From the NCBI GenBank assembly GCA_015680685.1, contig MNCI01004501.1, forward strand, positions 62,569 to 126,568: DNA of 64,000 nucleotides, written 5' to 3'. The first letter of the stretch is position 1. Each line of letters starts with the position of its first letter. Under the pieces are notes generated by a model, which had not been told where the DNA came from, did no database searches, and was given only the letters and a program-made list of their open reading frames with translations. The position numbers and the translations under genes are program-made. This document shows positions 10,642 to 21,296 of the stretch, piece by piece. Source of the stretch: Gnetum montanum (lineage: Eukaryota; Streptophyta; Gnetopsida; Gnetales; Gnetaceae).

Positions 10642-11640
10642 ATAAGAGCTCAACTATCGATCATCCATATGAATGCAACATTTTCCTATACGATCACCCC
10701 AAGGGCCAATGCCATATTGTTACATTTACATAAGCATTGGGGAAACACATTACACCCAGAGTTCGTATAGAGATACTGTGNAATTGGGGAAACACATTAC
10801 ACCCAGAGTTCGTATAGAGATACTGTGTTCGATCACAGTGGCCACAATCCTAGTCGTGGGGGAGACTACCCTTAGACTGGAGACACCCTTCATATCATCC
10901 GAATCTAAATGCTTATCTTGTTGAAAAACCTATTTCTCTAGTTGGGCCAACATACTCTATCTCACCACATTATCATTCTCCTCAATACTATCAGCCCATA
11001 TCTTCAACATAACCACTACCTTGTGCACCTTATACTCCTCCTAATTTTCAACATTCTCATCCTTTTCCTCCTTCTACATCACCACCAACTATTCCTAAGG
11101 TGCCTGTACCATAGCAACAATCTCCGAACATTACTTGTGCTACTACTTCCAACAATAGTGAGAGACCTCAATGACATCGGAGACGTTCCTTCTTTAGAAA
11201 TGATCCTAGGAAGGGACAACATAATTCTGAGGCCACTGCATCTTCCCACTCAGCACAAGTCCAACCCTATGGTGCACCCTTATCTTTGAACCCAACACCT
11301 CATGTAACTTTGGTAGGACCACCAACTCAAACTCCAACAACCATGTGGCCCAATGAACACAGGAATGGAGGGAAACATCCCAATCCTTGCATACCATCTA
11401 ATGGTACCAAATATCATGGTGGGTCAACTCGTTATCTGGGAACTACATCATATAAAGTGCCCCACTATGCTTATTATAATCAAGTGTGTGAACCCCGAGG
11501 GGGTAAGTATGGCCAAGCCCCAATACTTCCAACATGCAAGGATTCCATCCTTTATTTATTAATCCTCGCCATGCTCAACCATTTAGTTATGGGGGATATC
11601 CCCCATTTTAATAACAAGCAGGATTAATAAATATTTTTCC
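10642..11640 (+). pseudogene. Probable degraded Gag C-terminal region, frames broken
   Basis: His/Pro/Tyr-rich open stretches at 10942-11289 and 11286-11627 lie in different frames and resemble in composition the region after Gag in element B (about 26.3-27.2 kb, minus strand), where protease follows. The N at 10781 sits here. I cannot read a protease in A. Confidence 0.4.
10736..10827. other. Single N between identical 45-bp repeats (likely assembly join)
   Basis: 10736-10780 and 10783-10827 are identical 45-base copies separated by N (10781) and one A. An exact repeat hugging a lone N is what an unmerged overlap of two contig ends looks like. Confidence 0.85.
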
Positions 11641-13020
11641 ATTTCTTTAGTTTTTTTTTTAATTTTACAACTTTTTGTTTTCTAGTTTTTCAATTTTTCA
11701 ATTTCTTATTTTATCTTTTTATCTTTTTGTCTTTTTTGTCCTTTTACGTTTCTTATAAGTAATCTCATCTATGAATAAAACACTCATGTGGATCATTGGT
11801 TGAGGTGTGTTCTATGTTATCAAGTCTCGAGTGATCAATTATGTGGACAGTGAGCCCATTACAACCACTCATCCATTCTACAAATAAGAGGTTCTGTTCG
11901 AGGATACAGTGATATTCTTGACATTTTTAAACTTAAAATTAATTTTGTGTTCATTGTACCTTGAATGAAGAAGGATGGATCAAGAGGAAATGGTTAGGGT
12001 GTGACATCAAGGGGACTTGTGGATTCTCTTTGGTGACATCTATGAGAGTTATCATGCAATGTGGTTGTACAAAGATCCTTGTAGAGCTAATGAACAATGG
12101 GAGTAAAAGTAATCAAAAGGGCACTCAAAAACCCAATGTTGTTCTGGGGGGTCCCATTGGAAAGACATGCACCCATGCCTGAAGGTTGGTGGCTTCTCTG
12201 TATTCAGTAAAGTGGAAAATAGAAAAGAGAAAAAAGAAAAGAAAATGAAAAGAAAAGTGCCACAAAAAAAATCACTCCTCCCTTGAATAAAATGCCAAGT
12301 GAACGTACACCTTATTGTTATGGTACTCTCATAGTTTCTCATCATGGGATGAAACAATGCGATGTCACTGATTAGAGGAATGGACTTGGTCCTGATCTTG
12401 GAATGACAGGTTAATGACACATTAATCATGCTTTTCACGCAGGATTCATTGTGCCTTGGGTCAGTTACCTCATGTCCCAATCTCTATAATCCCATTCTCT
12501 CATTCGTCTCATCTCACTATTTGTGTAATTGTAGCTCGTGTCATATGTAACATAGAATTCTTAGCTCATTTCGGTGATAATTACATGTGTGTGCTTTGTG
12601 GAGTTAGTGCGGATTACATTTAACCCTTCTAGTGCCCATAGACGCTTTAAGTGTGGTTACACAAGGGCATTATAGGTTGGAACCTGCTTTGTGGAGGATC
12701 CACTTGTGTAATTTTTTGTAATCTTCACTTATGACATAGCTCACACACACCATTTCTTACCCTCAGCATAATTTTTCATAATGTTCTTTCCCTACTATTA
12801 TCCCTTTGAATTTCAACATTCCTATGTACCATTGCATAGCCTTTTTCTCCCATCCGAGGTTTTATCGATAAAATCCACACCATCATAATTAATTGTGCCT
12901 TTCGAATTAATGGAATTACCCTAGCAACTTTCAACATGTATCACATGTCCTAGTTTTCAACATAGATTTCAAAAAAATATTTAAAAAATTTGGTTTTTCC
13001 CTCAGGCCTAAAACATTAGT
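11641..13020 (+). other. Element A non-coding spacer between gag and second ORF
   Basis: No ORF is supported. It starts with a T-rich tract (11641-11750). It shares blocks with the post-protease spacer of element B, for example GGGTGTGACATCAAGGGGACTTG at 11997-12019 against a near-identical minus-strand block in B at about 25.1 kb. Pol would lie here in an autonomous Athila element. Confidence 0.6.
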
Positions 13021-13027
13021 AGGCCAT

Positions 13028-13100
13028 GATATCGTGTACACGATATTGCATGCACGATGTCTCATACGGGATATCGTGTCCCTCTAACCCTATAAATAGG
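13028..13100 (+). promoter_or_regulatory. Internal palindrome plus TATA module upstream of second ORF
   Basis: 13029-13046 is a perfect 18-base palindrome, ATATCGTGTACACGATAT. A second GGATATCGTGTC box lies at 13069-13080, and TATAAATAGG at 13091-13100. This is the same layout as the LTR promoters of this family, but inside the element, about 460 bases before the second ORF. It would fit a separate promoter for that ORF; activity is inferred. Confidence 0.55.
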
Positions 13101-13533
13101 TGACCCCCCACAACACTTAACATCATTTCTTGCCATTCATGCAGGGGAGTTTTTCAAATTTTTCTCTACGACGTGTGAGTGTGACACCTTTGTTTATTAA
13201 CCTCTATCTCGCTCGTTGGTACTCCAATTTTAATTCTGTCTAAACTTGCTTGAACCTGGAGTGTTCAGCTTAGTCATGGGGGAGGGACATAGGCTGAATA
13301 GTGCCTAACATTTTTGAAATTTATCATTGCCCAAAGGACATCATCTAGGATAATTAGCTATAACACTTAGAATAATTGTGCCCAAAAATCATTTAATCCC
13401 TAGGTATACTGGGAAACTAAAATTGAAAGTCATAGGACTCATTATTACAATCTTTCAGGGAATATCACACGTGATAAAATAAGATCATTAATTAAGGAAA
13501 GCAATAAGGTATAACTTAACTTCAAAAAAAACC

Positions 13534-13563
13534 TTACTAATGCTTGACCCCGTGTGATTGCAG
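13534..13563 (+). other. Predicted branch site and 3' splice site before second ORF
   Basis: TTACTAAT (13534-13541), a pyrimidine/TG stretch and TTGCAG end exactly at the ATG of the second ORF. The same arrangement (TTGCTAAT, then TGTGTGTGCAG and ATGGC) is present in element B on the minus strand at 24023-24056. The donor is not identified; CTAG/GTATAC near 13403 is one candidate. Confidence 0.6.
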
Positions 13564-16330
13564 ATGGCCCCGAAACATGGACAACAAGAAGGTCCTACTC
13601 AAGGTGGAAGCAAATGATCTTGGAGAGGTGGAAGAAAAGATCTTGCCAAACAACATATAGAATAGGAGGAGTAATCGGTCAGTATTCATCAAGAGGACCC
13701 TCCTACCATATAGTCCAGGTAGGCAGAAGGAGGAGCTGTTGTAGCACCTAAATAGGGACAACATCTAACGTTGCCCCAAGATTGTGTTTAGGTAATCCAT
13801 GAAAAGCCCACATTCGCTGTGGTGATTGTGGAATTGAAATTCGAATCTTTTGTAGAGTTCACTCCTGAGGGTGTTAGGGATCACCTCAAAGGGTCTCCCT
13901 TGTGGCCTATCCTCTCTGAAAGTGGTGCCTACTACCTAGGGAAGATGTACCAATTCTGGAACAATAGGTAACAAGGCAACAACGTCAACATTTGTGGTGT
14001 GACAGTAGATTTCTCCATGCAGGCCATTTCGGAAGTATTAAACCTTTCGAATACAAGGCCTAAAGTTTCTCAGTTATCCACTTGTTCAGACCCTGATGTG
14101 CGACTGGATTGGTTGGAAAGGGCTTATGGCAGAGATAAAACATTTGGTGAGTTGACAATGGAAGAGAGGATTTACTTCAAAACTGGAACATATCACCTCT
14201 TCCCAATGAAGGGCTTAAAAAGGATATCAACATATGTGGCTAGGGGATGTGTAGTGTTGATAGGAAAGATTGATGCTAACCTGCCCCATCTATATTTAAT
14301 GGAGATCCTAGGGAGGTTCAAGAAACGGAAGACAGGGAAGATGGCGTTGCCTTTCCCCTATCTTATCAGAAAGCTTTGCTGATGTGCTAGTATCTGGGGG
14401 TACACGAAAAGCCCAAACTACTTCATATGTTGAATGGTTAAAGTTGCCACCTCCAAGGAAAATCACTGGTGAGACACTGGGACTATAAGAAGAAGAAGAA
14501 CAAAAAGCTAGACCAATTACAACTCAACTTGTAGGAGCTAGCTAACCTCCAACCACTGGTCCTAGCCAACAACAGGAAGTAGGGCCCAGCATAGGCTAGG
14601 ATCAGCCACCGCTACAAGACTATAGATAGTCGATGAACCATCTTAGGGCCATCGTTGAGATGGTCAGTTGGGGAAGTCATGATGATGCAAACCTCTTCAG
14701 CCCACTATTTCTTTGGATCGCACAAGGGGGGAAGTATCCATTCACATAGGAGGAGGGAAAAGTAGATGGTTACAACAGATCTCAGGAAATGCGGCATCTT
14801 TCCAGGTGCAATTAGAAACTGGTGAAGGGGCCACTGTGGTGGTCATGCAACACTAGAATGCCATAGGAGCTATAGAAGTGGTCATGGACCACATCAAAGA
14901 ATCATTTAATGTGCATGTTGTGCCACCGATAGATCTCACAGGAGCACGGGATGCTCAAACTTTAGCTAGAACCTCAATGACTCCTGTGGAACATGAGGAT
15001 GTGCTCAATCGATTACTACAAACAGGACAAGTCATGACATCCCTATTTCACATCCCTTAGGAAGTTACAGTAATTTAGTCAGACCTCATTTCCATAAAGG
15101 GGAAGCTGGTCTTAACAGAAGTGAGGGCCGAGCATGCAGAAGTAGAAGTGTAGAAATTTCAAGAATAGCTTGTGGCCTTATAAGCATCACAGCAGGACCC
15201 TCTACAATTCGTTCCTATAGACCAGCTAGGTAATTTTAGAATTGATCAACTAACCAAGCTAATAGCGGAGAATAAAATGGTGGCTGATGAAAAAAGGAAG
15301 GCTATTTGGGATGCCTCTACAGCACAGGTGCAAATTCATGTGCATCTTAAGGAACTCAATGCCTTGCAAGAAGAAAATAAATAGCTTGCCATCGACAACC
15401 TTCATTTGACCACCGTGGAAAAGCAAAAGAATGTTCTCGAAGAACACTTTCATCAATTGCAAGAACAATTCATCTGCTTCAACCAAGACATAAGTCATTC
15501 AGTGAGGGAGAATAGAACCCTCTCAATGGAGGAGGTATCCGCAATTCATCAAAAAGAAACCATTAAAATAAACGTGTTGTAGAATGAGGCTAAATGACAT
15601 GAGAAGTTGAAGGAGCACTTCCAAGATTAGGTGGGGATGTACGAAAAAATCCTTGAGAAGGAGATCCATATGGCCAAGGGCCACATCAATGCTATCAGTG
15701 ATCAACACTGACTAGCGGGTCATACTGGACACATATGCTCTTGCCCACGAAGCGGAAGTTAAGAACCAGGACTTGCAGATTCAAGATCTAACAGAATACA
15801 TGGAGTTGGCAAACCTACGATATGCCAACCTTCCCATGTTAATAGTAGGATGCCCAAGGATAGATCCTGAGTAGCAGGTAGCAACCACCTATGCTAAATA
15901 CGAAGTAGAATTTGCAGAACATAAGAAGTTGTTAAAAAAAGTAGAGGTTGCAAATTCTGAACTTGAGGTGGTAAAGGCAAGCTACCAAGGCTAAAAGGGT
16001 GTCATAGTAGATTTGGCTCGATGGCTAGTAGATTTTCAAGAATACAAAGAGAAAGCTAGAGCCTATGAAGAAAAATGTTGGGTATTTGCAGCTTGGTATG
16101 TTAAGGCCAATTAAATGTTTCCGCAACTACCCTATCTGTGGGAAGTGCCAACTTTGTCAAACATCAAAACATTAGCATGGATGGCACAAGACCCTCGGAC
16201 CGAAGAAGAGAAGCTCCAGGCCATACTTCAACACCATCAAATCTCAAAGCCTAGAGCACAAGAAAAAGGGAAAGCACCAATGGAGGAGCCATCACCACCA
16301 GGAACTATAAGAGTTCCAAAATTTTTGTAG
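13564..16330 (+). pseudogene. Element A second ORF (envelope-position, coiled-coil protein)
   Basis: The ATG at 13564 starts MAPKHGQQEGPTQGG and the frame continues past several stops into a globular domain (about residues 95-265) with FTPEGVRDHLKGSPLWPIL, SGAYYLGKMYQFW, VDFSMQAISEVLNL, LDWLERAYGRDKTFGELTM and YHLFPMKGLKRIS. This pattern resembles the domain often annotated as putative plant transposon protein downstream of pol in Athila-type elements. A frameshift near 14350 is followed by a Gln/Pro linker and a long Glu/Lys/Leu-rich coiled coil (about 15.2-16.1 kb), ending VPKFL at 16330, 135 bases before the 3' LTR. Total about 920 codons. Stops are mostly TAG. No signal peptide or clear membrane segment is seen, so an envelope role is only positional. 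Confidence 0.72.
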
Positions 16331-16453
16331 ATGTAGAACATTCTTTGTGTTGTGTCTTCATTTTTCTTTCATTCCACACTACAGCATAATCCCATTTTCC
16401 CATCTAATAATCCCATATCTATCCATTGTGACTTGAGGACAAGTTTTCATTTA

Positions 16454-16465
16454 GTCGTGGGGATA
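16454..16465 (+). other. Element A polypurine-tract region
   Basis: GTCGTGGGGATATGA ends at the 3' LTR start and is preceded by ACTTGAGGACAAG (16431-16443). Element B has the matching ACTCGAGGACAAG and GTCATGGGAGTATGA before its LTR. Confidence 0.7.
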
Positions 16466-17260
16466 TGATGAGTCGTTATTTGGGGCAACCGTGATATTAC
16501 AGCCCAACCCACGATATCGCATACTATCTCCTCATCTATAAATAAGAGGTAGAAAGATCATCATAGACAGTTAGGAAGTTAGTCATTTTTTACGTTTTAA
16601 TTTCTTTCTCTCCCTTTTCCTCTCCATGTATGCATGTAGTGTGGTGATTGTAATTTTACGGCATCCTTTATTCGAGTGTGACGTACTTGGACATGCACAT
16701 GATCAAAAATAAAGATCAAGATTACTTCATCATTGCAACATTCACTTAGTTTAATTATTTAATTAATTGTTATTTACTACTTTCCTAGTTAGTTTTTCTC
16801 ACCCTTAAACTCATGTTAAGACGTAGAATGAGTACGACTTGATTACAAGCATTTAAGTGTGACTACTTGGTAACCCAGTAGCATACCTAGGATCTATGCT
16901 TGGTAATCCTAGTGGTAGTCATGCACGAAGTCCAACATATGTATGGATAATCAAGGAATGAATGCTCATCGCAGTTAGGCTAGATTAGATTCTCTCACCC
17001 TTCTCTCCTAGATTAGTTAATATTATTATTTCCCATTGCCTTCAGGAGTAGCATTAGATTAGAAAACACATCATACACCTCACTCTAGACTAAACCATAC
17101 GTGACAAAGCTAATAGTAGTCCAGGTGGGAAGACAACGAACTGCGACCTAAGGCTAACTGTCTAGATGCCACAACTAGTCCATTTATGGAGTTCGACCAG
17201 ATCATGCGTGTAATGCTCGTATTCATATGGTTGAGTGTAGGGGTATCTCACCACTCATCA
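16466..17260 (+). repeat. Element A 3' LTR
   Basis: Same ends as the 5' LTR. The core promoter is better preserved: CGTGATATTACAG and CCACGATATCGCATAC boxes (16489-16524) precede CTATAAATAAGAGG (16536-16549). TCAAG follows at 17261. An ORF at 17186-17413 only reads across the LTR end. Confidence 0.95.
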
Positions 17261-17265
17261 TCAAG

Positions 17266-18590
17266 TAAGGAAAACACAAATAGAGATACACAGATTTTAA
17301 TTTATGAACTTGAAGATCAATCTTATACCTTCACTAAACCTAACACCTTCCAATTTCCATACGTCACCTACCAACCATGTAATAGAACCATAATAATCCA
17401 ATTAATCAATTGAAAAAACCAAGAATCAAATCACATGCCTCTATATTAAATCAAGAATAGTGAACTGTCCACTTTACAGACCAAGGAATCAACCTTAGCA
17501 TCCTAAAAAAGAGTGCATGAGTGATGGAATCGATGAAAACATCTGTAAGTCGAAGCCTTAATCTCAATCAATATCCAACTTGAATTACAATAATACTTCA
17601 TAATGAAAATAGGTAGATAGAGGTAGGATAATTTAGAAAAATAGGAGAGGGTATTAAGGATCTTTTCAAAACTACCTTAACAATTGTCAAGAAGAAATAT
17701 TTATACTAGTCATCTCTATCCTAGTATAGCTAATGACCTATTTAAATCTAAAAAAATATGGACTATACCAAGATCTCCACTTATTTTGAATCTACTATGA
17801 CCAGCGACCTACTTTTTTTCCTTTTCTTGATTTAGGGTAGCTACTACTTATTCCTAACATGTTATGTCTAGTGACATGCTATTTCTTATTTAATTCACTA
17901 TTTTTGGCTGGGTCGATACTTATTTACATCTAAAAAAAGATCTAAAATAGAAATTCATAAGATGTAATAAAAATATAACAAGGACAAAAACATGTAAAAT
18001 AATAACATGAAATATATTAAATTTATATCTTAACATGTTTTTATAAAGTTTTAAATACAAAATAGAGGATTGAATTTAATCCTAAAATTCCTAAACATAT
18101 TATTTTATCATACAATCAAGTGGACATGTTAAAAATATATGTAAAGTATTATTGCATTAAGTAGCTAGCAATAATTAAAAATTATATGAATTCATTATGC
18201 CTACCTTAACAATTTAGTACTTATTGTTGGAATAAAGATATGTTAAAGTTTAGCAATTATCGCAAAAAACTGCTCATAAAATATTCCTATACTTATGTAG
18301 AATGGAATGATAAAAAAATGATAATTTCTTATTAAATTAATTATAAAAAGACATAATATTTCAAGAAAGTCATCTCACACCTTTACACGATATATAAGGA
18401 TGAGAAATTATGATCCATGAAGAGAAACACAAGATGAAGAATATATAGAAAATAACATAATAACTTGAAGATCTAGGAAAAAATAAAGAGGCATGAAATG
18501 CAAACCCACCAATGAAAAGAAAAGAAAAATAAACCACTTATGAGAAGCACATGGTGTAGAGACACTCCTTTCAAATCCCTTTTCATCTAA
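17266..18590. other. No gene seen
   Basis: AT-rich flank of element A without supported ORFs or clear repeats; the right part may already belong to the LTR of element G. Confidence 0.4.
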
Positions 18591-19411
18591 GGTTTAGAGA
18601 TGCTAGGAAGACATTTTGGACATTAGAGAGACATCTTGCCCCAATGTAAAGATAACACAAGAGGTGTCCCAAATGCCTATAAGAGATCTTGCTCTAATAA
18701 GAGATGTCTTATAGTAGAAGGAGACATCTCTAGGAAGATGTCTTGTAGTAGGAGCAAACATATTCTCTCTAGAGGAGACATCTTCTTTATAAAGGAGATG
18801 GCTTTCCTACAAGCTACGGTCAACAAAGAGATGTCTTTTCAAGCCTGTAGACATCCCATATGGCTATGAAAAGTTCAAAATGAAGAAAAATTGAGAAAGT
18901 TGAGATCAAGATGAAAAAAATTTAAGAATATCCAAGTTGATCATGAGGAATTTTTCCCTAGTGTCTTGCTCTTGTAATTCATAAATATTAATTATGTTTG
19001 TATGTTTTGTGCACATGAGAAAGAGAGATAGTGAAATGCATGGGAAAGTTGGAGGAGAGATTGCATAAGAGTTGTGTGCATCTTTGTTGTTAATTGTGTC
19101 TATGCTATTGGCCATTGTAGCTCTGTGTATATGTGTGTGTGGATCTCAATCCTATGTGTGGGAGAGATCTAAATAAATTATGCCCTACATTGAGATTGAT
19201 CATGTGTGTGGTTGTAGAGCCTCATGCTCTACAATATGTTGAGTGAGTAAGTGTTATTATTGGATTATGGTTCTATTATTGTTGTAATCTTCTTTGAATT
19301 AATGGATGATAGCTAGTTTTCTTATTTTCTAGCAATTAGATTAGCTTGAATAATATCTAAATTCGGTGTGTTTTAAAGGGCTAAAGAAAATTGAATTAAT
19401 CTTACTTTAGG
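18591..19411 (+). mobile_element. Element G 5' LTR (start undefined)
   Basis: It precedes a tRNA-iMet-type primer site and carries a cluster of AGAGACATCT/AGATGTCT boxes (18625-18850) in both orientations, the same box type as in the LTR-like copies at 1.4 and 3.1 kb. I cannot place its first base. The ORF at 18636-18869 falls within the box array and is not credible as a gene. Confidence 0.55.
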
Positions 19412-19415
19412 ATTA

Positions 19416-19428
19416 TTAGTATCAAAGC
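19416..19428 (+). other. Element G primer binding site, tRNA-iMet type
   Basis: TTAGTATCAAAGC matches the common TTGGTATCAGAGC site at 11 of 13 bases, 54 bases before the gag ATG. Confidence 0.6.
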
Positions 19429-19481
19429 ATTAGCTTTATTGTTGTTTTGAATTTGTCTGTAGATGTTTTTGTTTATCTTAA

Positions 19482-20640
19482 ATGGCTTCTAAGAAGAAAA
19501 ATGTTCAATCCTTGGATAGAGATATGGAGAGCGTGAAATCTATCTTTCAACTAATGGTTGCATGATTGGATGAGATCATTGCCAAAGTTGATAGAAATGC
19601 AAGTCCTAGTCTTATTTGGACTTGTGGTGATGATGAGCATTCTTGATCAACTGGTGATGAAGAAATTTCTTAGCCTGGTGGAAGGGGAGAAAATGAGAAG
19701 GAAAAATATTTCATCTATGAGAGTGTGAGAATTCATTAGCCTATGATTTTATGGGAAGGGAATCCAAATCCTTATGACAAAACTGCATCACATTCAGCTA
19801 CTTCTTCTCATGGCAAGCTTGATGGTAAAGATGAAGAAAGGCTTGCTAAAGCATTCAAAAATGCTACAAGACATCCATATATGAAACTAAATACTTTCAA
19901 TGATGTAGATGGCACTAACACTTTTGTATATTGGCTAAAGGTACTTAACAAGAATTTTGAATTAGAAGGGGTACCAAATCAACTAAGGGTACTAATTTTT
20001 GAATCTATATTAAAAGGTATTAGTTTAACTTAGAGGAAAAACTATTCAAAAGTTATGAGAGGAAAAATGGTCAACCTATTGTGGATTAGAAATTGATGAA
20101 ACATAGGTTGAGATAATTTAAAAAATCTTAGTAGAGATAAGATATGATTCTAAAGCTAAAACTCCTTAAGCAAGAGGATAAAGATGTCAAGGAATTTTAT
20201 ATTGAATTTTGCAAACTATTCCATCAAGCTAGGGTAAACTAGGAGGAATATGAACAAGATTCAATCTTTCTTAGAGGTATAAAAATGATGCATTAGCAAG
20301 AGTTGTTATTTTATGAGCCACAAACTCTTGATGAGTCTTATGATTTAAAACTTAAGATAGAAAAGAAACTTAATGGATTTGGGAGTAGGAGCAAACAAGC
20401 TTCAAAAGGTAAGGACAAAGGTTCTAAATCAAAACCTAAAGACAAAGATGGAAATCATGATAAGAAGTAAGAGAAGGATAATGAGAATAATAAGTCCAAG
20501 AAAAACCAAGGCAAAGGAGGAAAAGTTCGAGATAACAACTCATCCAAGATTCAGTGTTTCAAATGTGAAAAGTAAGGACACAAATAATGGGAATTTCTAC
20601 TTCACAAGGTAGCGAAATGCAAGGATGTAAAAATCATGGA
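19482..20640 (+). pseudogene. Element G gag with zinc-knuckle remnant
   Basis: ATG at 19482 (MASKKKNVQSLDRDMESV) leads in one frame to 20033, through KLDGKDEERLAKAFKNATRH, FNDVDGTNTFVYWLKVLNKN and GVPNQLRVLIFESILKGISL, interrupted by stops near 19561, 19645 and 19672. A frameshift follows 20033. Downstream a Lys-rich tail leads to CFKCEK-stop-GH at 20555-20581, a CCHC knuckle with a stop inside and its last Cys replaced. This is the nucleocapsid end of Gag of a Ty3/gypsy element. Confidence 0.75.
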
Positions 20641-21290
20641 GGCAGAGGAGACATCAAGTCAAGTTATTCAAAGAGTTAATTCTAATTCTCCAAAAATTGA
20701 GAAACTTTTTAAATTAAATTCATGTGCATTTATGAGAAATATTAATAGATGAGACCATCCATCAAGAAAATTGTTGTTTCAAATTAGGACTAGATGTTTA
20801 CTTAGTGAGAAATGGATTCATATTTTTATTTTTGGGGGAACCTAAGAATATGTTATTTCTTCTAGGATAATTACCAGATTAGATTTAGTAGCAAATCTTC
20901 ATTCTAGAACCTACAAGGTGCATTATTTGTCAAGAGACTTATCTTAAGAGATGAAAGAGTGATGTGTCTTGAAGTTTAAAATTGGGAGTTATCATGATGT
21001 TGTATAATGTGATGTACTACTAATTGATTGTGTGATGTAATTCTTATAAGACCTTTGAATTTTGATAATGGTTCTCAATTTAGTGGAGCAAGAAATATGT
21101 GGAGTATAGCAAGACAAGATGGAATCCATTAGTTGATTTCTCTGATAGCTGAACAAATGAGGTAACAAAGTGCACTTAATTCTTTCTTAATTCTTCTTAG
21201 GGAGAGGAAATATTCTAAGAAAATTGATGAGCCTAGTTTATATTTTTTGGGTTGTATCAACTATTGCTTGTAATCTTGATGTTATGTAAG
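20641..21290 (+). other. Element G gag-to-RT interval, protease not readable
   Basis: The position expected for protease. I see no D[ST]G motif or continuous frame, only short broken stretches. Confidence 0.4.
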
Positions 21291-21296
21291 TAGAAC

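Larger units (their letters stand above)
8679..17260 (+). mobile_element. Element A: complete Athila-like Ty3/gypsy element lacking pol
   Basis: Two LTRs of 775 and 795 bp start TGATGAGTCG and end ACTCATCA, forming 8-base terminal inverted repeats, and are flanked by the 5-bp target duplication TCAAG (8674-8678 and 17261-17265). A tRNA-Asp-type primer site follows the first LTR and a purine-rich GTGGGGATATGA precedes the second. Inside are a gag pseudogene, a 1.9-kb spacer with an internal TATA/palindrome module, and a second ORF of about 920 codons. No reverse transcriptase, RNase H or integrase can be read, so the copy depended on proteins supplied elsewhere. In one 60-base stretch (8881-8940) the LTRs differ at about 7 sites, so the insertion is old. 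Confidence 0.93.

Noticed and set aside
10942-11289. His/Leu-rich ORF as an independent gene
   Set aside because: Lies in the broken gag tail of element A and looks like a frame-shifted reading of a Pro/Gln/Tyr-rich region.
13564-16330. Calling the second ORF of element A an envelope protein
   Set aside because: Only its position fits; no signal peptide, membrane anchor or fusion features can be seen.
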